From Candidatus Saccharimonadota bacterium (GTDB lineage: Bacteria > Patescibacteriota > Saccharimonadia > Saccharimonadales > UBA7683): DNA of 11,382 nucleotides. The stretch is from assembly GCA_018061375.1 (NCBI GenBank), contig JAGOUG010000024.1, forward strand, positions 1-11,382, read 5' to 3'. Of the stretch, positions 1 through 5,055 are shown piece after piece. The stretch's first letter is position 1. Each line of letters opens with the position of its first letter. The notes under the pieces were generated by a model. It was not told where the DNA came from and made no database searches. It saw only the letters and a program-made list of their open reading frames with translations. The position numbers and the translations under genes are program-made.

Positions 1-1382
1 GTTATAGTCAGGCGGAGTCGGTGGCTTGTAGTGGGGGCAAAATCAAGGATGTAAAAATTGATAAGGCCCTAGAGTATAAAAACAACAATCCACAGGCATC
101 TGGCCTTGTAGAGCCGCAGTACGACGAAGAGATTTACACCAACTACCTACCGGGCTACAGAAGACAGTTTGAATTTGTAAAAAAGTATAAACCAGCCGCC
201 GTAACACTTTCAATCGGTGGGAACGATATCAACTTTGGTAAGAAGCTTCAATACTGCATTCTCACGCAGTACAGTTGCTACGAGAGTGCTGAGCAGAAGC
301 AGAATGTTCTTAACGAGGTGAAGGGGCAATACAGCCGGCTTGTAGAAACCTACCAGGGTCTAAAAGCGGCTAGTCCGGATACCAGGATATATGTTGTTGG
401 CTATCCGAAACTTGTTCTCCCCGGCGGAGACTGTGCACTTAATGTTCGGCTCTCTAGCGCAGAACTGATGCTCGCAGAAGAAATCACCGAAGACCTTAAT
501 ACGGTTATAAAACGGGCTGCAGAAAATACCGGTGTATTTTATGTAGATGCCGCAAATACGTTTTCTGGTCATCGGTTGTGTGAAAACAAATCATGGGCGC
601 TCGCGGTCAATGGCTTAACGTTTGGCACCGATGCGCCGTTTAGCTTCGGGCCAATTAGTAGCGCAACATTTCACCCCAATAAACTCGGCCATCAACTATA
701 TAAAGATGTAATTTTGCAAAAGACCGCCAGTCTCACTAGCCCAATGCCCGCACCCGCACCAGCAACGAATGTAAAAGATATGCCGGGTAGACTCAGCCCA
801 ACAGGGGATACGACCGGCACTTCGGTTCAGCCGATTCTAGAAGACGGCCTGTTTGGAGACCTCGTTCAGGCTGGCACTCAGGCAGTTAGTTTGCTAGATA
901 TTTCTGGGTACTTTTTAGAACCAGACAGTAATTACCAGGTAGAAATTCATTCAACTCCTGTAGTTATTGGTACAGCTACCGCAACAACTAACCAACAGCT
1001 CGCTATTAATGCAGTAATTCCGGTGGGTATTGAGCCGGGTCCACACGTTGTGCATATATTCGGTAAGAATATTGCGGGTGAGCAGATAGATATATACAAA
1101 GATGTCACGGTGATTGCAAGCGATACCGATTACGACGGAGACGGCGTGCTAAACGCAGATGATAAATGCATTTTTGTTACGCCATCAGGTATAGATACGG
1201 ATAAAGACGGCGTAGATGATGCCTGTGATTCGCTCATCTCAGAAGCACCAGCACCGCCTCCTCCGCCACCACCCGTTGATCCACCAACTCCACCCATCTC
1301 CCCACGTGCCCAGGTAATAGCCGCAATAAAGAAGCTAGTCACATTCATAGTAGGTATCCTAAGGCTATTCTTCCGCCGCTAG
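1..1382 (+). CDS. SGNH/GDSL-family surface hydrolase with Ig-like, calcium-repeat and proline-rich tail (5' truncated)
   Basis: Probable secreted esterase/deacylase of the SGNH (GDSL) family. The frame is open from base 3 to the edge, so the N-terminus, including the block I Ser nucleophile and any signal peptide, lies outside the window; the GTG at 21 is an internal Val. Numbering from that GTG: ACSGG at 2-6 is the conserved stretch after block I in actinobacterial-type SGNH lipases, GGND at 66-69 is block III, and FHPNKLGH around 217-224 holds the catalytic His (about 218). Residues about 300-366 look like an Ig-like beta domain. Residues 368-405 contain two DxDxDG-type runs (DTDYDGDGV, DTDKDGVDD) with cysteines, as in thrombospondin type 3 calcium repeats. 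A proline-rich spacer with seven consecutive prolines follows (about 410-428), then a short hydrophobic C-terminus ending FFRR, perhaps membrane-associated. No LPXTG is seen. Family assignment is confident; the substrate (glycan O-acetyl, lipid) is unknown. Confidence 0.88.
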   Translation, partial: YSQAESVACSGGKIKDVKIDKALEYKNNNPQASGLVEPQYDEEIYTNYLPGYRRQFEFVKKYKPAAVTLSIGGNDINFGKKLQYCILTQYSCYESAEQKQNVLNEVKGQYSRLVETYQGLKAASPDTRIYVVGYPKLVLPGGDCALNVRLSSAELMLAEEITEDLNTVIKRAAENTGVFYVDAANTFSGHRLCENKSWALAVNGLTFGTDAPFSFGPISSATFHPNKLGHQLYKDVILQKTASLTSPMPAPAPATNVKDMPGRLSPTGDTTGTSVQPILEDGLFGDLVQAGTQAVSLLDISGYFLEPDSNYQVEIHSTPVVIGTATATTNQQLAINAVIPVGIEPGPHVVHIFGKNIAGEQIDIYKDVTVIASDTDYDGDGVLNADDKCIFVTPSGIDTDKDGVDDACDSLISEAPAPPPPPPPVDPPTPPISPRAQVIAAIKKLVTFIVGILRLFFRR

Positions 1383-1383
1383 G

Positions 1384-1481
1384 CCCGAGTATGGCATGGG
1401 GAACTGGTATTAGGTGCTCGGGTTTCCATGCCAGACCTGTCGAATGACAGGGTCATCCCGGACCCCGATCCGGGATCCAGT
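1384..1481 (+). repeat. Cluster of three abutting hairpins with possible pseudoknots; REP-like palindrome
   Basis: Immediately after the hydrolase stop. Stem 1 pairs 1392-1402 with 1423-1433 (11 pairs, two of them G-U). Stem 2 pairs 1434-1441 with 1446-1454 (8 pairs, one bulged G, GAAT loop). Stem 3 pairs ATCCCGGA 1455-1462 with TCCGGGAT 1469-1476. The stems touch with no unpaired base between them. The 20-base loop of stem 1 could also pair with both flanks: CTCGGG 1417-1422 with CCCGAG 1384-1389, and ACTGG 1403-1407 with CCAGT 1477-1481. Stem 3 with its flanks resembles the TCATCCCGGA/TCCGGGATCCAG palindromes found dispersed in many bacterial genomes. No U-run follows, so it is not a textbook terminator. 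It could be a repetitive element, a processing or transcript-end structure, or a structured RNA. Confidence 0.6.
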
Positions 1482-1504
1482 CAATATGAAATAGATTGGT
1501 CTCA

Positions 1505-1537
1505 CACACTGGGTGTTGTAATATGACACTCAGTGTG
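1505..1537. promoter_or_regulatory. Operator of the first toxin-antitoxin pair: two tandem palindromic boxes
   Basis: Two 11-bp hyphenated palindromes, ACACTGGGTGT at 1506-1516 and ACACTCAGTGT at 1526-1536, lie exactly 20 bp apart (about two helical turns). Together they also form a 12-bp inverted repeat, 1505-1516 against 1526-1537, with one mismatch. They overlap or flank the predicted -35 (1516-1521) and lie in its spacer, just upstream of a ribbon-helix-helix antitoxin. This is the arrangement expected for autorepression by tandemly bound antitoxin dimers. Binding itself is inferred. Confidence 0.65.
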
Positions 1538-1544
1538 ATATAGT
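1516..1544 (+). promoter_or_regulatory. Predicted sigma70-type promoter of the first toxin-antitoxin pair
   Basis: TTGTAA (-35, 4 of 6 matches) at 1516-1521, a 17-bp spacer, and TATAGT (-10, 5 of 6) at 1539-1544. The predicted start of transcription, about 1551, falls at the antitoxin ATG (1552), and no Shine-Dalgarno motif precedes that ATG. The mRNA is therefore probably leaderless. Confidence 0.6.
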
Positions 1545-1551
1545 TACAGCC

Positions 1552-1830
1552 ATGAATACAGCTAAAAAACCCGCAGCCATAAGACTTTCGTTAACAGATG
1601 AGGTTAATGAAGCACTTAAAATTGCCAAAGTGTCGTATCCTACACTATCTGATCCAGAGATCTTGAAACTAGGACTTGCACGTATGGTTACAGAAGACTT
1701 ACTTATACGCGCGACCAAAGAGCTTGGTGAAATCAGGGCTACTGCGGCAGGGTCTGTCGGAAGTGATTACTTGAATGATCCTGAAGAAGATATTTACGGT
1801 GACTATAGTGGCCGTTCTGTAGTAAGGTGA
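1552..1830 (+). CDS. Ribbon-helix-helix-like antitoxin, first toxin-antitoxin pair
   Basis: Small protein of 92 residues. Residues 9-14 (AIRLSL) fit the DNA-binding beta strand of a MetJ/Arc/CopG fold, followed by helices at about 15-27 and 33-46; this matches plasmid- and chromosome-type RHH antitoxins. The tail (about 65-88) is acidic and low in hydrophobic residues, suited to being a flexible toxin-binding segment. The toxin frame starts inside its stop codon (GTGA overlap), a layout typical of type II toxin-antitoxin operons. The ATG at 1552 is preferred because it follows the predicted -10 at the right distance for a leaderless message. It probably represses its own promoter through the tandem boxes just upstream. 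The RHH fold is judged from pattern only; the position next to a MazF-like toxin is the stronger argument. Confidence 0.72.
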   Translation: MNTAKKPAAIRLSLTDEVNEALKIAKVSYPTLSDPEILKLGLARMVTEDLLIRATKELGEIRATAAGSVGSDYLNDPEEDIYGDYSGRSVVR

Positions 1831-2168
1831 AGCAACGCTTCATATATACGGTGTATGTAGCGCGGTTTACGTTTATAGAATCACAAGCGTTTAAGGTTCG
1901 CCCAGTTATAGTGATTAGCAGCCCTGTTGGGCCGCATGAAATCATAGCCGTCATACCAGTTTCTTCTCAGCTGAAGATTGAATCTGGGGACTTAATCCTT
2001 GAAGATTGGAAGAGCTTCGGTCTAAAGAAGCGGTCAGTCGCTCGCATACATAGAATATCCTCGATTGCCAGGGGTGACTTAATAGAGAAGCTAGGCGAAC
2101 TCAACCCAGAGACACAACATAGGTTAGCAGAATTGATCAAACAACACCTCCATCTTGAATCGTCTTAG
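1827..2168 (+). CDS. MazF/PemK-like toxin, first toxin-antitoxin pair
   Basis: Protein of 113 residues resembling the MazF/PemK (CcdB-fold) endoribonucleases that cleave single-stranded RNA at short motifs. KVRPVIVIS (23-31) matches the conserved RPxxVxS strand with the family Arg at 25. AVIPVSSQ (41-48) matches the strand ending in the Ser/Thr catalytic position. GLKKRSVARIHRISSI (65-80) matches the later strand pair, and the C-terminal helix is present. The N-terminal Gly-Asp loop usual in the family is not evident (it reads RFIYTVYVARF), so the member is divergent. It starts with GTG inside the antitoxin stop (4-base overlap) with no proper Shine-Dalgarno spacing, so translation probably depends on ribosomes finishing the antitoxin. 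RNase activity is inferred from the family, and activity could be altered by the divergent N-terminus. Confidence 0.78.
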   Translation: MKQRFIYTVYVARFTFIESQAFKVRPVIVISSPVGPHEIIAVIPVSSQLKIESGDLILEDWKSFGLKKRSVARIHRISSIARGDLIEKLGELNPETQHRLAELIKQHLHLESS

Positions 2169-2230
2169 GTCCCTTGCTAGTACCTAGTCTCTGCACCCCC
2201 GAAGCCAACTCATTTACTAACTTCTACCTA

Positions 2231-3361
2231 CTATCTACCAAGCGCAGCCATGTAAATGGCAAGCGTTTGCTCCGACATACGCTCCCAGGAATATTTTTTG
2301 AGCTGTGTATAGCCATTTTTGATAAGTTTGGTGCGCAATGATTTGTCACTGAGAACTTCTGAGATGGCGCGTGTTATGTCGTCTACGTCTTCTGGATCAA
2401 AGTAGTGGGCGGCATCTCCGTAGACCTCTGGCAGGCAGGTGGCGTTGCTACTGACAACTGGTGCGCCGTAGGACATAGCTTCGAGCCCAGGAAGGCCAAA
2501 GCCTTCCATAAGAGAGGGGAATACATAGGCTCGGCAGTTTTGGTATAACCATGCAAGCTCAGATTCGTTTTCAACAAAACCAGTGAACACAACATTTTTG
2601 TAATTCTGTTGTTCGGTCCAGGTTTTCAGTTCTTTTCCAGATTCATTTAGTTTCCCGACGAAGGCTAACTGAAGTGACGGGTGAGTAGTGAGGAGTGCCT
2701 GGTGGGACACAGCTAATCGACGTAAGTTCTTGTAGGAACTTTGCTGACCAACATACATTATGTAGCTTTTGTCAACTAAGGCAGGGTAGGGGGTTGGTTT
2801 TACGGTGGCGGGATCTGCAGACTCGGGTGTCACCGTGATTTTTTCATCAAGGTCCAACCTTGCTGCAAGGTTGGACCTTGCAAGAAACTTGAGGTAATCG
2901 TCTTTTGTGAATTGACTGGGTGTTATTATATGTTCACTCGTGTTCGCTATTCGTTTAAATACGAAGCCACCGGCGAGTTGCTTTAGTTTATAGATGAAGC
3001 GGTTTTTATTGCCCGGATAGGTTTTTAGAAGCGTTAGATCATGTACAGTTGTTACATGTTTGCCTTTATAGAACACTGGCTGCTGTGGCATCGTAAAATG
3101 CACCAGATCAGCACTGAGCCCATCCAAAAACTTTTTAAAGCCAATCTGTTCTGCGACGCCGTAATGAGCAAAGTCAGCGGCTAGTTTAGAAAACCGAGGA
3201 TTCTTCGGGGTGTATGCACTCAGCTCATCCGAAAACATTAAAATTACATATTCCCTATCTGTCTGCCCAGACTCTAACACCTCGAGGTACTCAATTAACT
3301 TCCGGGCGTATCGACCCGTAGTTCCTGTATATGCCCGTGCATCTATAACAATCTTCTTCAT
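2231..3361 (-). CDS. GT4-family glycosyltransferase with in-frame palindromic insertion
   Basis: Cytoplasmic GT-B fold glycosyltransferase, 376 residues, a normal length for GT4. The N-terminal half begins IDARAYTGTTGRYARKLIE (5-23), the acceptor-side start common to mannosyl/rhamnosyl-type GT4 enzymes, with TTVHDLT at 104-110. The nucleotide-sugar half has MYVGQQSSYKN (202-212), FVGK, VVFTGFV (257-263) and the EX7E motif EGFGLPGLE with Glu 286 and Glu 294. It probably adds a mannose or D-rhamnose residue, given the Gmd/Rmd genes next door; donor and linkage cannot be read. Its ATG overlaps the toxin stop upstream (ATGA), so it is the third gene of a toxin-antitoxin operon. Residues 161-172 (ARSNLAARLDLD) are encoded by a perfect palindrome and look like an insertion between the helix YLKFL and the strand KITVTPESAD, which normally lie close together in the family. 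Confidence 0.92.
   Translation of the reverse strand: MKKIVIDARAYTGTTGRYARKLIEYLEVLESGQTDREYVILMFSDELSAYTPKNPRFSKLAADFAHYGVAEQIGFKKFLDGLSADLVHFTMPQQPVFYKGKHVTTVHDLTLLKTYPGNKNRFIYKLKQLAGGFVFKRIANTSEHIITPSQFTKDDYLKFLARSNLAARLDLDEKITVTPESADPATVKPTPYPALVDKSYIMYVGQQSSYKNLRRLAVSHQALLTTHPSLQLAFVGKLNESGKELKTWTEQQNYKNVVFTGFVENESELAWLYQNCRAYVFPSLMEGFGLPGLEAMSYGAPVVSSNATCLPEVYGDAAHYFDPEDVDDITRAISEVLSDKSLRTKLIKNGYTQLKKYSWERMSEQTLAIYMAALGR
2848..2880. repeat. Perfect 33-bp palindrome inside the glycosyltransferase gene
   Basis: Left arm 2848-2863 (CAAGGTCCAACCTTGC) and right arm 2865-2880 are exact reverse complements around one central base, 2864. Each arm contains its own hyphenated palindrome, CAAGGT-CCA-ACCTTG and CAAGGT-TGG-ACCTTG. 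The length is exactly 11 codons, so the reading frame is kept. It may be a dispersed palindromic element of the kind that inserts in frame in coding genes, as described for Rickettsia palindromic elements; this particular family is not identified. Confidence 0.85.
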
Positions 3362-3690
3362 ATGTTGAATATGCCCCCTAGTCTATTCTTGGTGGCTTTC
3401 ATAATTCTTTCTGACACCGTTGCGAGCACGGTCGTTACGAGGCCCTTGTCGGCAGTGAATATTTTATCTGGTCGAATAAAGCTTTCAACCGGAAGTTTAC
3501 CAGTTGCGAAATCTGATATACCGAGTGGCACCGCGTGTTTGCTAGTATATCCTTTGCTTGTGATCTGACAGAGAATTAAATCGTTAAACTCTGCATGTGC
3601 CACAACTAGTGCTGGCCGAAGTTTATAAGACTTGAGGTCTGAATGGGGAAAGCGCACCAGAACAATAGAACCTACTGTAGGGATGCCCAT
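3358..3690 (-). CDS. PemK/MazF-family toxin, second toxin-antitoxin pair
   Basis: Protein of 110 residues with a full PemK/MazF pattern: PTVGSIVLVRFP (4-15) for the first strand and loop, KLRPALVV (23-30) with the family Arg at 25, LCQITSK (40-46) with the Thr/Ser catalytic position, and SFIRPDKIFTADKGLV (70-85). Members are ribosome-independent or ribosome-associated mRNA interferases. The start at 3690 is fixed by a perfect Shine-Dalgarno AGGAGG (3698-3703, minus strand) 7 bases upstream, which lies inside the antitoxin gene; the two coding regions overlap by 19 bases. Its TGA overlaps the ATG of the downstream glycosyltransferase by 4 bases. It is closer to the family consensus than the toxin at 1827-2168 and clearly of separate origin, because its antitoxin belongs to a different DNA-binding family. 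Activity is inferred. Confidence 0.88.
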   Translation of the reverse strand: MGIPTVGSIVLVRFPHSDLKSYKLRPALVVAHAEFNDLILCQITSKGYTSKHAVPLGISDFATGKLPVESFIRPDKIFTADKGLVTTVLATVSERIMKATKNRLGGIFNI

Positions 3691-3908
3691 GCTTCGTCCT
3701 CCTGAGGGTCGTTCCAGTCAGAAAGAGCAGACAGGCTCATCAGAAACTCATCATTATAGGGCTGCTTACTAGTCTTGGCGGGGGAGATCATTATTGCCCC
3801 GTCCTTTACCTTGAGCTCAACGTCTTTATCGAGGCCAATTTGTTCAAGGAGCGCCTTAGGGATGCGTATCCCTTTTGAATTTCCAATTTTGATTATAGAT
3901 GCCTTCAT
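3672..3908 (-). CDS. AbrB/MazE-type antitoxin, second toxin-antitoxin pair
   Basis: Protein of 78 residues. Residues 3-45 (ASIIKIGNSKGIRIPKALLE, then a short run to AIMISPAK) are a swapped-hairpin AbrB/SpoVT/MazE DNA-binding domain: K-IGNSKGIRIPK is the diagnostic core. The C-terminal tail, about 55-78, is acidic with two Trp residues (SDWNDPQEDEAW) and should be the segment that blocks the toxin, as in MazE. First gene of the minus-strand operon antitoxin-toxin-glycosyltransferase. The ATG at 3906-3908 has no Shine-Dalgarno site; a strong promoter places the transcript start about 4 bases upstream, so the message is effectively leaderless. A 12-bp palindrome abuts the start codon and is the likely autoregulatory operator. 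Confidence 0.9.
   Translation of the reverse strand: MKASIIKIGNSKGIRIPKALLEQIGLDKDVELKVKDGAIMISPAKTSKQPYNDEFLMSLSALSDWNDPQEDEAWASLQ
3698..3703 (-). promoter_or_regulatory. Ribosome binding site of the second toxin
   Basis: AGGAGG on the minus strand, 7 bases before the toxin ATG (3690) and inside the antitoxin coding region. It fixes the toxin start, and it contrasts with the antitoxin, which has no such site. Confidence 0.8.
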
Positions 3909-3926
3909 ATGTAATTACATTGTACA
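3909..3926. promoter_or_regulatory. Operator palindromes of the second toxin-antitoxin pair
   Basis: ATGTAATTACAT (3909-3920) is a perfect 12-bp palindrome touching the antitoxin start codon, and TGTACA (3921-3926) is a second palindrome right beside it. Several TGTA half-sites (and TACA, their complement) result, overlapping the -10. This suits autorepression by a MazE-type dimer. Binding is inferred. Confidence 0.55.
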
Positions 3927-3947
3927 TACATTGAATATAAATATCAA
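3919..3947 (-). promoter_or_regulatory. Predicted promoter of the antitoxin-toxin-glycosyltransferase operon
   Basis: On the minus strand: TTGATA (-35, 5 of 6) at 3947-3942, a 17-bp spacer, and TACAAT (-10, 5 of 6) at 3924-3919. The transcript start is expected near 3912, about 4 bases before the antitoxin ATG. Confidence 0.65.
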
Positions 3948-3968
3948 CACCACATCACCTAATTATCT

Positions 3969-3977
3969 TGATATACT
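3969..3977 (+). promoter_or_regulatory. Predicted extended -10 promoter of gmd
   Basis: TG-A-TATACT forms an extended -10 (hexamer 3972-3977, 5 of 6) with no recognisable -35. The start of transcription is expected near 3984, giving a leader of about 25 bases that includes the Shine-Dalgarno site. The gene diverges from the toxin-antitoxin operon. Confidence 0.5.
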
Positions 3978-3990
3978 ATGAGTACCAAAA

Positions 3991-3999
3991 AAGAGGAGA
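3991..3999 (+). promoter_or_regulatory. Ribosome binding site of gmd
   Basis: AAGAGGAGA, a good Shine-Dalgarno match. It lies 7 bases before a TTG (4006) and 13 bases before the ATG (4012) in the same frame, so it leaves the start ambiguous: spacing favours TTG, codon strength and family alignment favour ATG. Confidence 0.65.
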
Positions 4000-4011
4000 T
4001 TATTTTTGTTT

Positions 4012-5055
4012 ATGGCTAAAAAAGCATTTATTACTGGTATTGCAGGACAAGACGGCGGACACCTAGCAAAGTTACTACATGAAAAAGGCTATGAAGTTTA
4101 CGGAGTGATCCGCGGCCAACTAGAATCGAGCCACCCGCGCTACAAGCAGGTAAAGAGCGAGATGCCCTATGTAAACCTTGTAATGGCTGATCTGCTTGAT
4201 CTTGCTGCACTCACCCGCGCCATGCAAGAGATCCAACCGGATGAAGTCTATAACCTTGCTGCTATCAGCCATGTTGGGTATTCATTCAGAGATCCAATTC
4301 TTACCGCTGACGTGACCGGTAAGGGTGTACTCAATATGCTTGAAGCCATTAGACTTTCTGGCCTTGAGAAAACTGCGAAGTTTTACCAGGCATCAACAAG
4401 CGAGATGTTCGGTGGGCTCGATTATAACCGACCAGAAAAAGGCTACACCGAAGAATCGAGCTTTCACCCCCGCAGCCCGTACGGTGTAGCAAAGCTATAT
4501 GGATATTGGATTGCTAAGAACTACCGTGAAAGCTACGACATGTACGCCGTCAGCGGTATTTTATTCAACCACGAGGGCGAACGCCGTGGCCCAGAATTTG
4601 TAACCCGTAAAATTAGCCAGTCTGTTGCCCGTATTAAGCACGGCACACAAGACAGAATTGAACTTGGTAACCTAGACGCTCAGCGCGACTGGGGTTATGC
4701 AGGTGATTACGTTGAAGGTATGTGGCGGATTCTACAGCAAGATAAGCCTGAAGATTACGTTCTTGCCACTGGCGAAACACACTCAATTAGAGAATTCTGC
4801 GAACTCTCATTCAAAGAGATTGGCCGAGAGATTACCTGGCAAGGTACTGGTGTTGATGAAGTTGGTGTTGATGCGAAGACTGGTGAAACACTCATCTCTA
4901 TCAATTCAGACTTCTTCCGACCTTCTGAGGTAGACTTACTACTTGGTGATCCAACTAAGGCCGAGAACGAACTCGGCTGGAAGCGAAAAGTCGACTTCCC
5001 TGGCCTCGTAAAACTTATGGTCGAACACGACCTCGCGATTGAAGCTAAAAATTAA
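4012..5055 (+). CDS. gmd: GDP-mannose 4,6-dehydratase
   Basis: Converts GDP-D-mannose to GDP-4-dehydro-6-deoxy-D-mannose with tightly bound NADP, the entry step to GDP-D-rhamnose, GDP-L-fucose and related sugars. 347 residues from the ATG, the usual length. The N-terminal Rossmann motif is ITGIAGQDGGHLAKLL (7-22), where GxxGQDG is typical of Gmd. YNLAAISHVGYSF (80-92) follows. The catalytic set is Thr129 and Glu131 in STSEMFG, with Tyr157 and Lys161 in YGVAK. NHEGERRGPEFVTRKI and LGNLDAQRDWGYAGDYVE are Gmd signatures of the substrate and tetramer regions. The start could instead be TTG at 4006, adding two residues. It is monocistronic, convergent with the reductase, and the two stop codons share the palindrome TTAA (5052-5055). 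The reductase type next door points to GDP-D-rhamnose as the end product. Confidence 0.96.
   Translation: MAKKAFITGIAGQDGGHLAKLLHEKGYEVYGVIRGQLESSHPRYKQVKSEMPYVNLVMADLLDLAALTRAMQEIQPDEVYNLAAISHVGYSFRDPILTADVTGKGVLNMLEAIRLSGLEKTAKFYQASTSEMFGGLDYNRPEKGYTEESSFHPRSPYGVAKLYGYWIAKNYRESYDMYAVSGILFNHEGERRGPEFVTRKISQSVARIKHGTQDRIELGNLDAQRDWGYAGDYVEGMWRILQQDKPEDYVLATGETHSIREFCELSFKEIGREITWQGTGVDEVGVDAKTGETLISINSDFFRPSEVDLLLGDPTKAENELGWKRKVDFPGLVKLMVEHDLAIEAKN

Noticed and set aside
21..23. GTG as the start of the SGNH hydrolase
   Set aside because: The frame stays open to the window edge, and the catalytic Ser block must lie upstream; the residues before it (YSQAES) fit the family.
1130..1348. Glycine-rich frame on the minus strand
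   Set aside because: It is the reverse complement of the proline-rich and calcium-repeat coding of the SGNH hydrolase.
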